From the NCBI RefSeq assembly GCF_015693305.1, contig NZ_CP065138.1, forward strand, positions 1,488,001 to 1,552,000: 64,000 nt of DNA, written 5' to 3'. This stretch comes from Sphingobium sp. Cam5-1. GTDB lineage: Bacteria; Pseudomonadota; Alphaproteobacteria; Sphingomonadales; Sphingomonadaceae. Within the stretch, counting starts at the first letter, position 1. Every line of letters starts with the position of its first letter. Shown in pieces: positions 17,411-25,622 of the stretch. The notes under the pieces were generated by a model. That model ran no database searches. It saw nothing but the letters and a program-made list of their open reading frames with translations, and had not been told where the DNA came from. Position numbers and translations under genes: made by a program.

Positions 17411-18718
17411 TCACGCCGCCAGATGCAGGCGGATTTCCACGCTCAGCCCGCCTTCGGGCCGGTTTTTCAGAACCAGGCTCCCGCCTTCTTGTTCGACCGC
17501 CTTCGCCACGATCGCGAGGCCCAGACCCAAACCCCGCGTATTGCGCCTGCGCGCCTCATCCAGTCTGGCAAAGGGCTTCAACACCTCCTCCAGCTTGTCC
17601 TCGGGGATGCCCGGACCATCATCCTCCACCCGGATCACCACATCGCCGTCGCGGCGCTCGACGCTGACATAGGCGCGCTGGCCATAATGAAGCGCATTCT
17701 CGACCAGATTGATGACCGCCCGGCGCAGCAGAAGCGGCCGCACATCCATTTCCAGATGATCCGGCCCCTCATAGCTGACTTCGGCGCCCTGATCCTGAAA
17801 GCTATCGACCACCGTCGCCGCCGTAACAGCCACGTCCGCCCGCACAGGCGGCTCACCAGTCTTCTCCCCGCCAAGGAAGGCGAGCAGCGAGTCGATCATC
17901 GCACCCATTTCCTCAAGGTCACCGGCCATCGCATCGCGCGCTTCCGCATCGCGTATTCCCTCCAGCCGAAGCTGCAAGCGCGCCAGAGGCGTACGCAGAT
18001 CATGTCCAACCGCAGCCAATGTTTCAGTACGCTCAGTGATCAGGCGGTGGATTCGCGTCTGCATCGCATTGAACGCGCGGATCAGGTCCCGCACATCGCT
18101 GGTCCCGCTTTCCGCGACGACGACCTCGTCGCTGAGGCCAATATGCTCGGTCGCCCTGGTCAGGTCCTTGAGCGGCGCCAGCGTCCGCCGGATCAGCATG
18201 CCGCCGGCCAACATCAACGCCACCAGCGGGATAAGCGCCAACCCCATCCGTCCGATGGTAAAGGTCCACTGCCCCCCACTATGGCGCATGCCGAAATAGA
18301 GCCAGCTGCGATCAGGCAACTGCAAGCCGCCATTGATCTGCGACACCCGCCCCCCGGGCGATGCGAGCCGCAGCCACAGTCTCGACTGTTCCAGGCTTGG
18401 TTCCCAGGCGATGATCTGGCGCCGCATCCGCTGCAATTCCGGCGCCAACGTCGGCGGCGGTGGGGATGCGGGCGTCCAGTGAATGTCATAGCGATCGGTG
18501 GTAAGCTGGATCGCCATCGCATGCCGGTCGTTCGGCGGCTGCTCCGTCACCAGCTTGCGCGCGATCACCAGATGCTCGGCCAGCCGCCGCGCCTCGTCAT
18601 CCTGTAAGGAAAGATGGCCCGCCCGCTCGTAGATCAGCGTGCCGACCGCAAATTCCAGCGTGAGCGCCAGCAGCAGTATCGCCAGCAACCGTCCGACCAG
18701 ACCCAGCGACCGGCTCAT
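17411..18718 (-). CDS. Two-component sensor histidine kinase (EnvZ-like)
   Basis: Inner-membrane sensor kinase of 435 aa: membrane helix (about residues 8-30), periplasmic sensor of about 120 residues, second helix (GLALIPLVALMLAGGMLI), HAMP domain, then the phosphorylated His in AVGHDLRTPLARLQ, N box NLVENALHYG and G boxes DDGPGIP and GLGLGLAI. It lies just downstream of its likely partner regulator at 18727 with an 8-base gap. A TTG at 18730 overlapping the regulator stop is an alternative start. The signal is unknown; the next upstream gene is a porin. Confidence 0.92.
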   Translation of the reverse strand: MSRSLGLVGRLLAILLLALTLEFAVGTLIYERAGHLSLQDDEARRLAEHLVIARKLVTEQPPNDRHAMAIQLTTDRYDIHWTPASPPPPTLAPELQRMRRQIIAWEPSLEQSRLWLRLASPGGRVSQINGGLQLPDRSWLYFGMRHSGGQWTFTIGRMGLALIPLVALMLAGGMLIRRTLAPLKDLTRATEHIGLSDEVVVAESGTSDVRDLIRAFNAMQTRIHRLITERTETLAAVGHDLRTPLARLQLRLEGIRDAEARDAMAGDLEEMGAMIDSLLAFLGGEKTGEPPVRADVAVTAATVVDSFQDQGAEVSYEGPDHLEMDVRPLLLRRAVINLVENALHYGQRAYVSVERRDGDVVIRVEDDGPGIPEDKLEEVLKPFARLDEARRRNTRGLGLGLAIVAKAVEQEGGSLVLKNRPEGGLSVEIRLHLAA

Positions 18719-18726
18719 ATGCAAGC

Positions 18727-19437
18727 TCAAGCCCGGCTGACTTCCGCGTTAAACATGTAACCCACGCCGCGCACCGTTGTGATCGGCGCCGCCGCGCCTT
18801 GCGTCGACAGCTTGCGCCGCAACCGGCTGACGAGCACATCGATGCTGCGGTCGGAGCTGTCACCCATGCGCGTGCGCGACAATTCGATCAGCCGCTCCCG
18901 CGCAATGACCCGCTGCGGATGGCTGAGGAAAGAACCGAGCAGGTCGAACTCCGCCCCCGTCAGGTCCACGATCGCGCCAGTGGGCGAACGCAGTTCCCGG
19001 CGCGGGAAGTTGACCACCCAGCCGTCGAACCGCGCCTCATTCTCGCGATGTTCGTCAGGCCCCCGCTCCACGCCCACGCGGCGCAGAATAGCCCGTATCC
19101 GCGCGATCAGTTCGCGTGTGCCAAACGGCTTGGGCAGATAATCGTCCGCGCCCAGCTCCAGGCCCACGATCCGATCCGTCTCGCTGCCCTTCGCGCTGAT
19201 GAAGATGATCGGCACGTCGCTCTTGCGGCGGATCTGGCGGCACAAGTCTATGCCGTTGGTGCCCGGTAGCATGACGTCCAACACGACCAGATCGACCGGC
19301 CCGGCGTCGAAGGCGACCCACATCTCAGGCCCCGAAGAGGCAGGCCGCACCTGATAGCCATGTTCCTGAAGAGCGCGCGCGGTCAGCGTGCGCAGCGGCG
19401 GATCGTCCTCGACAAGTATGATCGTGGGGGCGGTCAT
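18727..19437 (-). CDS. OmpR-family response regulator
   Basis: 236 aa. The receiver domain has the acidic pair in ILVEDDPP, phospho-acceptor Asp54 in VVLDVMLPG, Ser in IFISAKG and Lys in YLPKPFG. A winged-helix DNA-binding domain follows (FDLLGSFLSHPQRVIARERL ... VSRLRRKLS ... VRGVGYM). It is cognate to the kinase just downstream. A 17-bp sequence in its upstream region (19540-19556) also occurs before the paralogous regulator operon at 23833-24270, so the pair may regulate both (inference). Confidence 0.94.
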   Translation of the reverse strand: MTAPTIILVEDDPPLRTLTARALQEHGYQVRPASSGPEMWVAFDAGPVDLVVLDVMLPGTNGIDLCRQIRRKSDVPIIFISAKGSETDRIVGLELGADDYLPKPFGTRELIARIRAILRRVGVERGPDEHRENEARFDGWVVNFPRRELRSPTGAIVDLTGAEFDLLGSFLSHPQRVIARERLIELSRTRMGDSSDRSIDVLVSRLRRKLSTQGAAAPITTVRGVGYMFNAEVSRA

Positions 19438-19539
19438 GCCGGAAATGTTGCGCAACTAAAACGGCTCATAGCGCCTGAAGTAGGGGCGACCACCGACAGG
19501 GTCAACCGGACGTTACCGCAGAAACCCTTGGCAACAGGT

Positions 19540-19556
19540 CCAGCAACAATTTGTCA
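19540..19556. promoter_or_regulatory. Shared 17-bp motif, copy 1 (upstream of response regulator)
   Basis: CCAGCAACAATTTGTCA lies 103 bp before the response-regulator ATG at 19437. An identical 17-mer occurs, in the other orientation, at 24346-24362 before the second regulator operon. Adjacent are a perfect 8-bp palindrome GTCATGAC (19553-19560) and a second ACAATTT (19565-19571, 19 bp after the first), as expected of a dimer-binding operator. The exact match is direct; the operator role is inferred. Confidence 0.6.
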
Positions 19557-19595
19557 TGACAGAGACAATTTCGCTCCCATGACGAGCAAGAATGC

Positions 19596-19625
19596 CATGC
19601 CGGGCCTCGTGAAAGGCCCGGCATG
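19596..19625 (-). terminator. Hairpin after the porin gene
   Basis: A perfect 12-bp stem (CATGCCGGGCCT at 19596-19607 with AGGCCCGGCATG at 19614-19625) lies 8 bases beyond the porin stop. The T-run is poor on the minus strand, so it is a probable terminator or a 3'-end stabilising hairpin. Confidence 0.7.
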
Positions 19626-19632
19626 ATTTCCA

Positions 19633-20505
19633 TCAGAACGCGGCCGAAACCGAGAAGACCACCTGGCTGCGAGCGATCGACTTGCCGAAATTGTCACCGT
19701 CCTGAACCATGAAGTTCGGGCGGATGTAATTTTCTTCCGAACGTTTGATGTCGGTATCGACATAGGCGACGCCCAGCGTCAGCGGCGTGCCGGGGATCGC
19801 GACGTCCGCGCCGACCAGCCAGTCGAGATACTTGCCCGTGGGCGCGATCGAGGTGCCGTTGGGGCCAAGGCCGGGGTTGCCGTCCGAATAGCCCAGATGC
19901 GCCTTCAGCGTAACCGGCGTGCCCGGCACTGCGCCGCTCACGTCACCCCAGATGTACAGATTGTCTTCCTTGTCGCCCGGATTATCAGGGATGCCGGTCG
20001 CGTTGCTGGCAGCGGTGCTGTACCAGTTGCCCAGCGCCTGCTGCTTGGGCGCGTAGGCGACGCCGAGCAGACCCTTGACCGGGCCAAGCTGGCTCGAAAG
20101 CTTCACATAAGGCTCAGCGAAGTCGGTCTTGTCCGCGCCCGACGGGTACATGTACCAGGTCAGGCCGACGTCCAGCGTCGCGCCGCCCAGCGGGATGGCG
20201 TAGCCTGCGAACAGGTCCAGTTCCATGTTGGCGCCGCCGAACTGACCCCATCCGGAAAGGTTCGAAGCCCAGGTGCCGACATAGGCGCCGCTTTCGTGAG
20301 TGGCAGTGATGCCGCCCTGAATGGCCATGCCCTTGTCGCTCTGCGACACGCCACGGAAACGATAGTCGGAAACCAGCGCGACGCTGCCCGAAACGGTGAC
20401 AGGACCTTCGGCTTCTTCCTGAGCGAAGGCCGGAGCGCTCGACAACAGGGCAAGAGCCGCACATGTCATCTGCAACTTGGCCATCTGCAATTTAGCGATT
20501 TTCAT
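19633..20505 (-). CDS. TorF-family putative outer-membrane porin
   Basis: 290 aa. A signal peptide ending in APAFAQ is followed by a beta-barrel with the TorF-type opening VSGSVALVSDYRFRGVSQSD and alternating strands to a terminal aromatic (VVFSVSAAF). The substrate is unknown. Three ATGs are close together; ATG 20505 is placed 7 bases after AGGGG and is preferred to 20511. A short inverted repeat surrounds the Shine-Dalgarno sequence (20506-20535). It lies next to the two-component pair. Confidence 0.85.
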   Translation of the reverse strand: MKIAKLQMAKLQMTCAALALLSSAPAFAQEEAEGPVTVSGSVALVSDYRFRGVSQSDKGMAIQGGITATHESGAYVGTWASNLSGWGQFGGANMELDLFAGYAIPLGGATLDVGLTWYMYPSGADKTDFAEPYVKLSSQLGPVKGLLGVAYAPKQQALGNWYSTAASNATGIPDNPGDKEDNLYIWGDVSGAVPGTPVTLKAHLGYSDGNPGLGPNGTSIAPTGKYLDWLVGADVAIPGTPLTLGVAYVDTDIKRSEENYIRPNFMVQDGDNFGKSIARSQVVFSVSAAF

Positions 20506-20535
20506 GAACATTCCCCTTTTTCGGTAAGAATGTTC
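20506..20535 (-). promoter_or_regulatory. Leader hairpin enclosing the porin Shine-Dalgarno sequence
   Basis: On the minus strand GAACATTC (20535-20528) can pair with GAATGTTC (20513-20506), the latter ending directly before the ATG at 20505. AAGGGG lies in the 14-base loop. In RNA this would expose the Shine-Dalgarno sequence in a loop but close the start region. It could equally be a protein-binding palindrome. Confidence 0.4.
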
Positions 20536-20743
20536 CATCCTGCGTCCGCTCTGGCCCAAAGGTCTGAATGCCCCGGATCCCGGCGGATTGACAGCAGGCT
20601 AAGGCGCGCGCGGATGAAGGGGAATGGACTTTTACCGCAAGTGCGAAGGTGACATTCAGGCCGTGCCATCAAAGGCACGGTTATTTGCTGATGGCGTTCC
20701 AAATATGTCTATTTGATTTCCTAATCGCATCCGAACATGAAAA

Positions 20744-20775
20744 AGCCGCCGCACTCTGGAAGTGGTGCGGCGGCT
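20744..20775 (-). terminator. Intrinsic terminator after the carbonic anhydrase-SulP operon
   Basis: An 11-bp stem (20744-20754 AGCCGCCGCAC with 20765-20775) has a 10-base loop and is followed on the minus strand by TTTTC. It is 25 bases past the SulP stop at 20800. Confidence 0.88.
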
Positions 20776-20799
20776 AACGACGCCTGATGGGGGTGAGGT

Positions 20800-22296
20800 T
20801 CAGGCGGCGAGGTTACGCAGGCGTCCGGTTGCGCCCGCCAGTTCGACGCTGGCTCCGGTGCCACGGCGGCGATCCATCCATTCCCGCACCATCTCGGCGC
20901 AGGTATGGTCGATATGGAGCAGCCGCTCGACGTTCAGGATGACTGGACGTTCGGCGGGAACCGACTCCAGCTTTGCCGACAATTTGGGCAGCGTCAGGAA
21001 TGTGGCTGTGCCATGCAGTGTCAATTCATGCGCGTCATCCCGCTGGTCTTCGTCCAGGCCCAGGCGCAGACGGCGCGCATGGGGCAGAAGTTCAAGGAGC
21101 GACAGGCCAATACCCACCAGCACGCCCGTTAGCAGGTCCGTCGTGACCACCATGATCAGCGTAACCGCCCACACCACGGCGGGCAGCGGGCCATAACGGT
21201 GAAGCAGGTGCTTCACATGGTCCAGGCTGACCAATCGAACGCCGGTCACGACAAGGATGCCTGCCAGCGCCGCCATCGGAATCTCACGCAGCAACCAGGG
21301 CAGCAGCGCGACGAAGCCGAGTATCCAGATGCCGTGCAGGACAGCGGACATGCGGGTCTTGGCGCCCGCCTGGACGTTGGCGGAACTGCGGACGATAACG
21401 CCGGTCATCGGCAGTGCGCCCGCAACGCCGCACAGCAGATTGCCTACGCCCTGCGCACTCAATTCGCGATTATAGTTGGTTCGTACGCCATCATGCATCC
21501 GGTCCACCGCAGCGGCCGACAGCAATGTTTCAGCGCTGGCAATGAAGGCGATCGCGATCGCCGTGGTGATGATCGTCGGGTTCATGAGCTGCTGCAACAT
21601 ACTCTCGCCCGGCAATGTCACCGCTGCGACGATCGATTCCGGCACTACGACGCGCGCCACCGGCAGGCTGAATAGAAATGCCACCAGCGTGGCCAGAACC
21701 ACGCCGACAAGGGCACCCGGCAGCAGCTTCATCGACGCGGGACGGATCTTTTCCCAACCCAGCATGCCGCCGATGGTGACAAGACCCACGGCAAAGGCGG
21801 TCGCTGCGTCCTGATTGCTCAACCCGAAAAGCTGGCCCGGCATCGCGACCAGATTCGCAAGCCCGCTGGAAAGCGGCTTGTCGTCGAACAGGACGTGGAA
21901 CTGACCTACGACGATCAGCACGCCGATGCCCGCGAGCATGCCGTGAACGACGGCGGGCGAAATGGCGCGAAACCAGCCCCCGACCCTCATCAATCCGGCA
22001 ATGACCTGGATCGCACCGGCAAGGATCAGGATCGGTCCCAATGCGGACAGGCCCTGCTCGCGCACGATTTCAAAGACGATGACGGCAAGGCCCGCCGCCG
22101 GGCCGCTGACCTGCAAGGGAGAACCGGCCAGCAGGCCGACGACGATGCCGCCGATGATACCTGTGATCAGCCCCTTCTCCGGCGGCACGCCGGACGCGAC
22201 CGCGATGCCCATGCAGAGGGGCATCGCGACCAGAAACACGACGATGGAAGCGGTGAAGTCGCGGCTGAATGTGCCGCCGGAAAGAGCCTTCAGCAT
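20800..22296 (-). CDS. SulP-family anion transporter with STAS domain
   Basis: An inner-membrane transporter of 498 aa with 10-12 helices. The first conserved SulP region (FLVAMPLCMGIAVASGVPPEKGLITGIIGG) is clear, the family core follows, and the C-terminal 90 residues form a STAS domain. Other SulP members carry sulfate or bicarbonate. It is placed 5 bases after a beta-carbonic anhydrase gene in one operon, which favours bicarbonate (inference from family and context). Confidence 0.92.
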   Translation of the reverse strand: MLKALSGGTFSRDFTASIVVFLVAMPLCMGIAVASGVPPEKGLITGIIGGIVVGLLAGSPLQVSGPAAGLAVIVFEIVREQGLSALGPILILAGAIQVIAGLMRVGGWFRAISPAVVHGMLAGIGVLIVVGQFHVLFDDKPLSSGLANLVAMPGQLFGLSNQDAATAFAVGLVTIGGMLGWEKIRPASMKLLPGALVGVVLATLVAFLFSLPVARVVVPESIVAAVTLPGESMLQQLMNPTIITTAIAIAFIASAETLLSAAAVDRMHDGVRTNYNRELSAQGVGNLLCGVAGALPMTGVIVRSSANVQAGAKTRMSAVLHGIWILGFVALLPWLLREIPMAALAGILVVTGVRLVSLDHVKHLLHRYGPLPAVVWAVTLIMVVTTDLLTGVLVGIGLSLLELLPHARRLRLGLDEDQRDDAHELTLHGTATFLTLPKLSAKLESVPAERPVILNVERLLHIDHTCAEMVREWMDRRRGTGASVELAGATGRLRNLAA

Positions 22297-22301
22297 GAGG
22301 C

Positions 22302-23000
22302 TTACTCCGCAGCCATGGCGATGCTGGTTTCACCAGCAAGGCGCCGCGCCTGCGCCTGTGCGACAGGAAGCGGATCGCCTTCGCGCATGGGCACGAACCG
22401 ACCGGTTTCCCCATCGAGTCCCAGAACCTGCCCCGCATGAATATCGACATACCAGCCGTGGAGCGCGATTTCCCCACGCGCCACGCCCGCCGCCACCGAC
22501 GGATGGGTGCGCAGGTGGTTCAACTGCACCACGACATTTTCCAGCGCCATGTTGCGCAGCTTTTCCGCGTCGCTCAGGTCGGACGGGTAATTTTCACGGC
22601 ACACCTTCTGCGCGGCATGCGAGTGACGCAGCCATGCGGCAACATTGGGCATCGACGTCAGGTCGGCATCCGTTGCCAGCGCCTTCATCGCGCCGCAATC
22701 GCTGTGCCCGCACACAATGATGTCGCGCACGCCCAGAACCATGACGGCATATTCCACCGTCGCGGTGACGCCGCCCAGCTGGCTGGCATGCGGGGGCACG
22801 ATGTTGCCCGCGTTGCGGCATACGAACAGATCGCCTGGATCAGCCTGCATGATATGTTCCGGCACGATGCGGGAATCCGCGCAGGAAATCATCAGCGCCT
22901 TGGGGCTCTGCCCGTGATTCGCAAGCTGGTTGTAAAGCGTGCTCTTGTCCGGAAAGACCTTGCTTTCGAAACTGAAGACGCGACCGATAAGCTCGTTCAT
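22302..23000 (-). CDS. Beta-class carbonic anhydrase
   Basis: Zinc enzyme interconverting CO2 and bicarbonate, 232 aa. Zinc ligands are in CADSRIVPE (Cys) and CGHSDCGAM (His, Cys), with the Asp-Arg dyad in ADSR and the RNAGNIVPP motif. It is co-transcribed with a SulP transporter directly downstream, probably to supply bicarbonate for anaplerotic carboxylation. The leader carries a nested inverted repeat that can hide the Shine-Dalgarno sequence GAAGGA. Confidence 0.95.
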   Translation of the reverse strand: MNELIGRVFSFESKVFPDKSTLYNQLANHGQSPKALMISCADSRIVPEHIMQADPGDLFVCRNAGNIVPPHASQLGGVTATVEYAVMVLGVRDIIVCGHSDCGAMKALATDADLTSMPNVAAWLRHSHAAQKVCRENYPSDLSDAEKLRNMALENVVVQLNHLRTHPSVAAGVARGEIALHGWYVDIHAGQVLGLDGETGRFVPMREGDPLPVAQAQARRLAGETSIAMAAE

Positions 23001-23005
23001 GGCTT

Positions 23006-23061
23006 CTATCCTTCTTTTTGGTTGCCGATCAGGGGGCGGATCGGCGCTATTTGAAGGATAG
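23006..23061 (-). promoter_or_regulatory. Nested leader hairpin pairing the carbonic anhydrase Shine-Dalgarno sequence
   Basis: On the minus strand CTATCCTTC (23061-23053) pairs perfectly with GAAGGATAG (23014-23006), which contains the Shine-Dalgarno GAAGGA and ends 5 bases before the ATG at 23000. Inside it, GCCGATC (23045-23039) pairs with GATCGGC (23030-23024) around an 8-base loop. Both stems are exact. Translational control is an inference; a protein operator is the alternative. Confidence 0.55.
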
Positions 23062-23125
23062 GTACGTGCCTTTGCTGCGTCGCAGCGGCTTTGTTAAATA
23101 ATGTGTCTGATTGGATTTTCTGTCG

Positions 23126-23836
23126 TCACTGCCTCTCGACAGCAGCGCTCAGCATATATCCCGCCCCCCGAACGGTGACGATCGGCGCGGCTCTGCCACC
23201 AACGCTCAGCTTCCGCCGGACCCGGCTAACCAGCACGTCAATGCTGCGATCGGATGATGGCGCGTCGCGAACCCCGGCCAATTCCATGAGCCTGGCGCGC
23301 GGAATGACCGTCTGCGGATTTTCCAGCATGACCTGGAGCAGTGCGAATTCGGCGGCGGTAAGGTCGATCGGCTGGTCGCCCTCGTCCTTCACTTCACGCC
23401 GTGCGAAATCGACCTGCCACCCGTCGAACCGGGCCAGCGTGCTGGCGCGCAGGCCGATCAGCCGCTCCTTTTTGCTGCGGCGCAGTACCGCGCGTAGCCG
23501 CGCCGCCAGTTCACGGGTCGAATAAGGCTTGGACATATAATCGTCGGCGCCCAGTTCCAACCCCACCACCCGGTCGACCTCGCTGCCGCCAGCACCGACC
23601 AGGATGATCGGCACGTCGCTCCGTTCCCGCACGTCACGGCACAGGTCCATGCCATCGGGACCGCGCAGCGCCGCATCCAGCACCAGCACGCCCACAGGCG
23701 CGGTCTTGATCGCGTTCCAGATGTCGGATGCCGACGCCGCGGGCAGCGCGCGAAAGCCGCTCTGCTCCAGATATTCGCGCACCTGCTGGCGCTGTTCGGG
23801 CTTTTCCTCGGCAATCAGGATTAGTGGTGAACTCAT
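23126..23836 (-). CDS. Orphan OmpR-type response regulator with altered receiver pocket
   Basis: 236 aa, clearly paralogous to the regulator at 18727 (shared SSDRSIDVLVSR, RRKLS, VGLELGADDY). Asp54 (VLVLDAALRG) and Lys103 (MSKPYS) remain. The acidic metal-binding pair is Glu10-Glu11 instead of Asp-Asp, and the usual Thr/Ser is Gly81 (ILVGAGG). Such receivers are often phosphorylated poorly or act without phosphorylation. No kinase is adjacent. Its ATG overlaps the stop of a small secreted-protein gene (ATGA), so the two are one transcriptional unit. Confidence 0.9.
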   Translation of the reverse strand: MSSPLILIAEEKPEQRQQVREYLEQSGFRALPAASASDIWNAIKTAPVGVLVLDAALRGPDGMDLCRDVRERSDVPIILVGAGGSEVDRVVGLELGADDYMSKPYSTRELAARLRAVLRRSKKERLIGLRASTLARFDGWQVDFARREVKDEGDQPIDLTAAEFALLQVMLENPQTVIPRARLMELAGVRDAPSSDRSIDVLVSRVRRKLSVGGRAAPIVTVRGAGYMLSAAVERQ

Positions 23837-24270
23837 CCGCCCTTCACTGACAGGCTGCGAAGGCCATCGAGCTCACCCTGGATAACCGCGCTGTCACCTT
23901 GCGCCGCCGCCAGCGCCTCGCCAGCGCGGGCCTGTGCGTAGCGCCCGATTTCCGCGTCAATCTGTCCGCGCGCGTTTGCACAGTTCCCGGCATAGCTACC
24001 CGATAGCGGGGCGAAGCGATGGATGGCCTTCCCCATTGCGGCAATCGCATTGCCCTCTGCCGTCACCGACCGGTTCACGCCCAGTTCGGCCTGCCAGCGA
24101 CAAACGGGCGTAGCCGGACGATTGGCGAAACGCGGTTCGACCTGCCGGACATGAACCGTCGACACCGTTTCGTAGCTCGCACGATAGGCTGTGGACGCAT
24201 GATTGACGTCCGCACTGTGGACCGGAGCGACGACGGCCATGACGGCAGCGGAAGCGAAAATGGAAAGCAT
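23833..24270 (-). CDS. Small secreted protein of unknown function, coupled to an orphan response regulator
   Basis: 145 aa. The N terminus MLSIFASAAVMAVVAPVHSA is a signal peptide with a likely cleavage after HSA. The mature part has two Cys (VCRWQAEL and YAGNCANARG) that could form one disulfide, and a helical Ala/Glu-rich C terminus. I recognise no domain. The ATG at 24270 is preferred over a frame from 24351 because it gives a proper signal peptide. Its stop overlaps the start of the response regulator. The upstream region holds the 17-bp motif shared with the other regulator operon. Confidence 0.7.
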   Translation of the reverse strand: MLSIFASAAVMAVVAPVHSADVNHASTAYRASYETVSTVHVRQVEPRFANRPATPVCRWQAELGVNRSVTAEGNAIAAMGKAIHRFAPLSGSYAGNCANARGQIDAEIGRYAQARAGEALAAAQGDSAVIQGELDGLRSLSVKGG

Positions 24271-24345
24271 GCGAAGAAACCCCTTGGCGCAGGAAGTGCT
24301 TTCCAAGGCATAGGCGGGGCAAATGTCTCCGAAATTTTCCGAATG

Positions 24346-24362
24346 TGACAAATTGTTGCTGG
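24346..24362. promoter_or_regulatory. Shared 17-bp motif, copy 2 (upstream of secreted protein/orphan regulator)
   Basis: TGACAAATTGTTGCTGG is the exact reverse complement of 19540-19556. It lies 76 bp upstream of the ATG at 24270 and about 150 bp from the divergent glycosyltransferase, so it could act on either promoter. Confidence 0.6.
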
Positions 24363-24511
24363 GCGCGCGGAAACGCTTCGGCGCGGCAAGGCATTTTTAC
24401 GCGCCAAAATCCTTCATGCTTTGAACAGCGCATGCAACCCGTCCGGCGCTCAGGCTTTTAACCCTCGTCAACGACCCCGGCGCCCCGTCGGCCAATGATG
24501 AGGATTGCTGA

Positions 24512-25612
24512 ATGAAAATCGCTCAAATCGCTCCCTTGGCCGAAAGCGTGCCGCCAAAGCTGTACGGCGGGACCGAGCGCATCGTTTCTTACCTCACCGA
24601 AGCGTTGGTCGACCAAGGGCATGACGTGACATTGTTCGCCAGCGGCGATTCCGTCACGCGCGCGGAACTGGTGCCCGTCACCGACATGGCGCTTCGCCTC
24701 AATCCCCATGTTCGCGACGCCATTCCCTACCACATGATGCTGCTGGAAGCGGTGCGCCAGCGCGCCGATGAGTTCGATGCCCTGCATTTCCATATCGACC
24801 TTGTTCACATGCCGCTGGTGCAGGACATTGTCGGCCGATGCGTCACGACGTTGCACGGCCGTCTGGACCTGCCGGACCTGCGCCCTTTCTATCAAACCTT
24901 CCCTGATCACAGCCTGGTTTCCATTTCCGACCACCAACGGCTGCCTATGCCGCCCGTGAACTGGGCGGGCACCGTCTATCACGGCCTTCCCGCCGACCTG
25001 CTGCCGCCGAAAATCGATAGCGATGACGGCTATCTCGCCTTCCTTGGACGGATATCACCGGAAAAGCGGCCCGACCGCGCCATCCGCATAGCCGCCCGTT
25101 CCGGAAAGCCGCTCAAGATCGCCGCCAAGATCGACAATGTGGATAAAGCATATTGGGAGGCGGAGATCGCGCCGCTCATAAACCTTCATCCCAACATTCA
25201 TTTCGTCGGAGAAATCAACGAAGCGCAGAAGGCCGACTTTCTCGGCGGTGCCAGTGCCCTTCTGTTCCCGATCGACTGGCCGGAACCATTTGGCCTGGTG
25301 ATGATCGAGGCAATGGCATGCGCCACGCCCGTTATCGCCTTCCGCTGCGGATCGGTCCCCGAAATTATCGACCATGGCGTGTCGGGCTTCATAGTCGATA
25401 CGGAGGATCAGGCCGTCGAAGCCGTTTCCCGGCTGGGCGAACTCGACCGTCGCGGGGTACGCGCCGCCTTTGACGCACGTTTCACGGCAGACCGGATGGC
25501 GGCCGACTATGTCTCGCTTTATCACGGCCTGCCCGGCGCGCGCACCGATGCCGCACGGCTTCGTCGCGAGCGCGGCGATGAAGCAGAGCTTCACCTTCAG
25601 GTCGTCGGATAA
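24512..25612 (+). CDS. Glycosyltransferase family 4 protein
   Basis: A GT-B retaining glycosyltransferase of 366 aa. The N-terminal acceptor half starts MKIAQIAPLAESVPPKLYGGTER (split here as MKIAQIAPLAE and KLYGGTER motifs). The C-terminal nucleotide-sugar half has FLGRISPEKRPD and the EX7E-type region PEPFGLVMIEAMACATPVIA. It is followed after 10 bases by an amylo-alpha-1,6-glucosidase, so both probably act on an alpha-glucan or related storage or stress sugar (inference). The ATG has AGGA upstream. Confidence 0.9.
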   Translation: MKIAQIAPLAESVPPKLYGGTERIVSYLTEALVDQGHDVTLFASGDSVTRAELVPVTDMALRLNPHVRDAIPYHMMLLEAVRQRADEFDALHFHIDLVHMPLVQDIVGRCVTTLHGRLDLPDLRPFYQTFPDHSLVSISDHQRLPMPPVNWAGTVYHGLPADLLPPKIDSDDGYLAFLGRISPEKRPDRAIRIAARSGKPLKIAAKIDNVDKAYWEAEIAPLINLHPNIHFVGEINEAQKADFLGGASALLFPIDWPEPFGLVMIEAMACATPVIAFRCGSVPEIIDHGVSGFIVDTEDQAVEAVSRLGELDRRGVRAAFDARFTADRMAADYVSLYHGLPGARTDAARLRRERGDEAELHLQVVG

Positions 25613-25622
25613 GGAGAATTGC

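Noticed and set aside
24346..24511. EcfG-type stress promoter (GGAAC with CGTT spacing) before the glycosyltransferase
   Set aside because: A TGAAC and CGTCC pair can be seen, but the spacing of 13 bases is too short.
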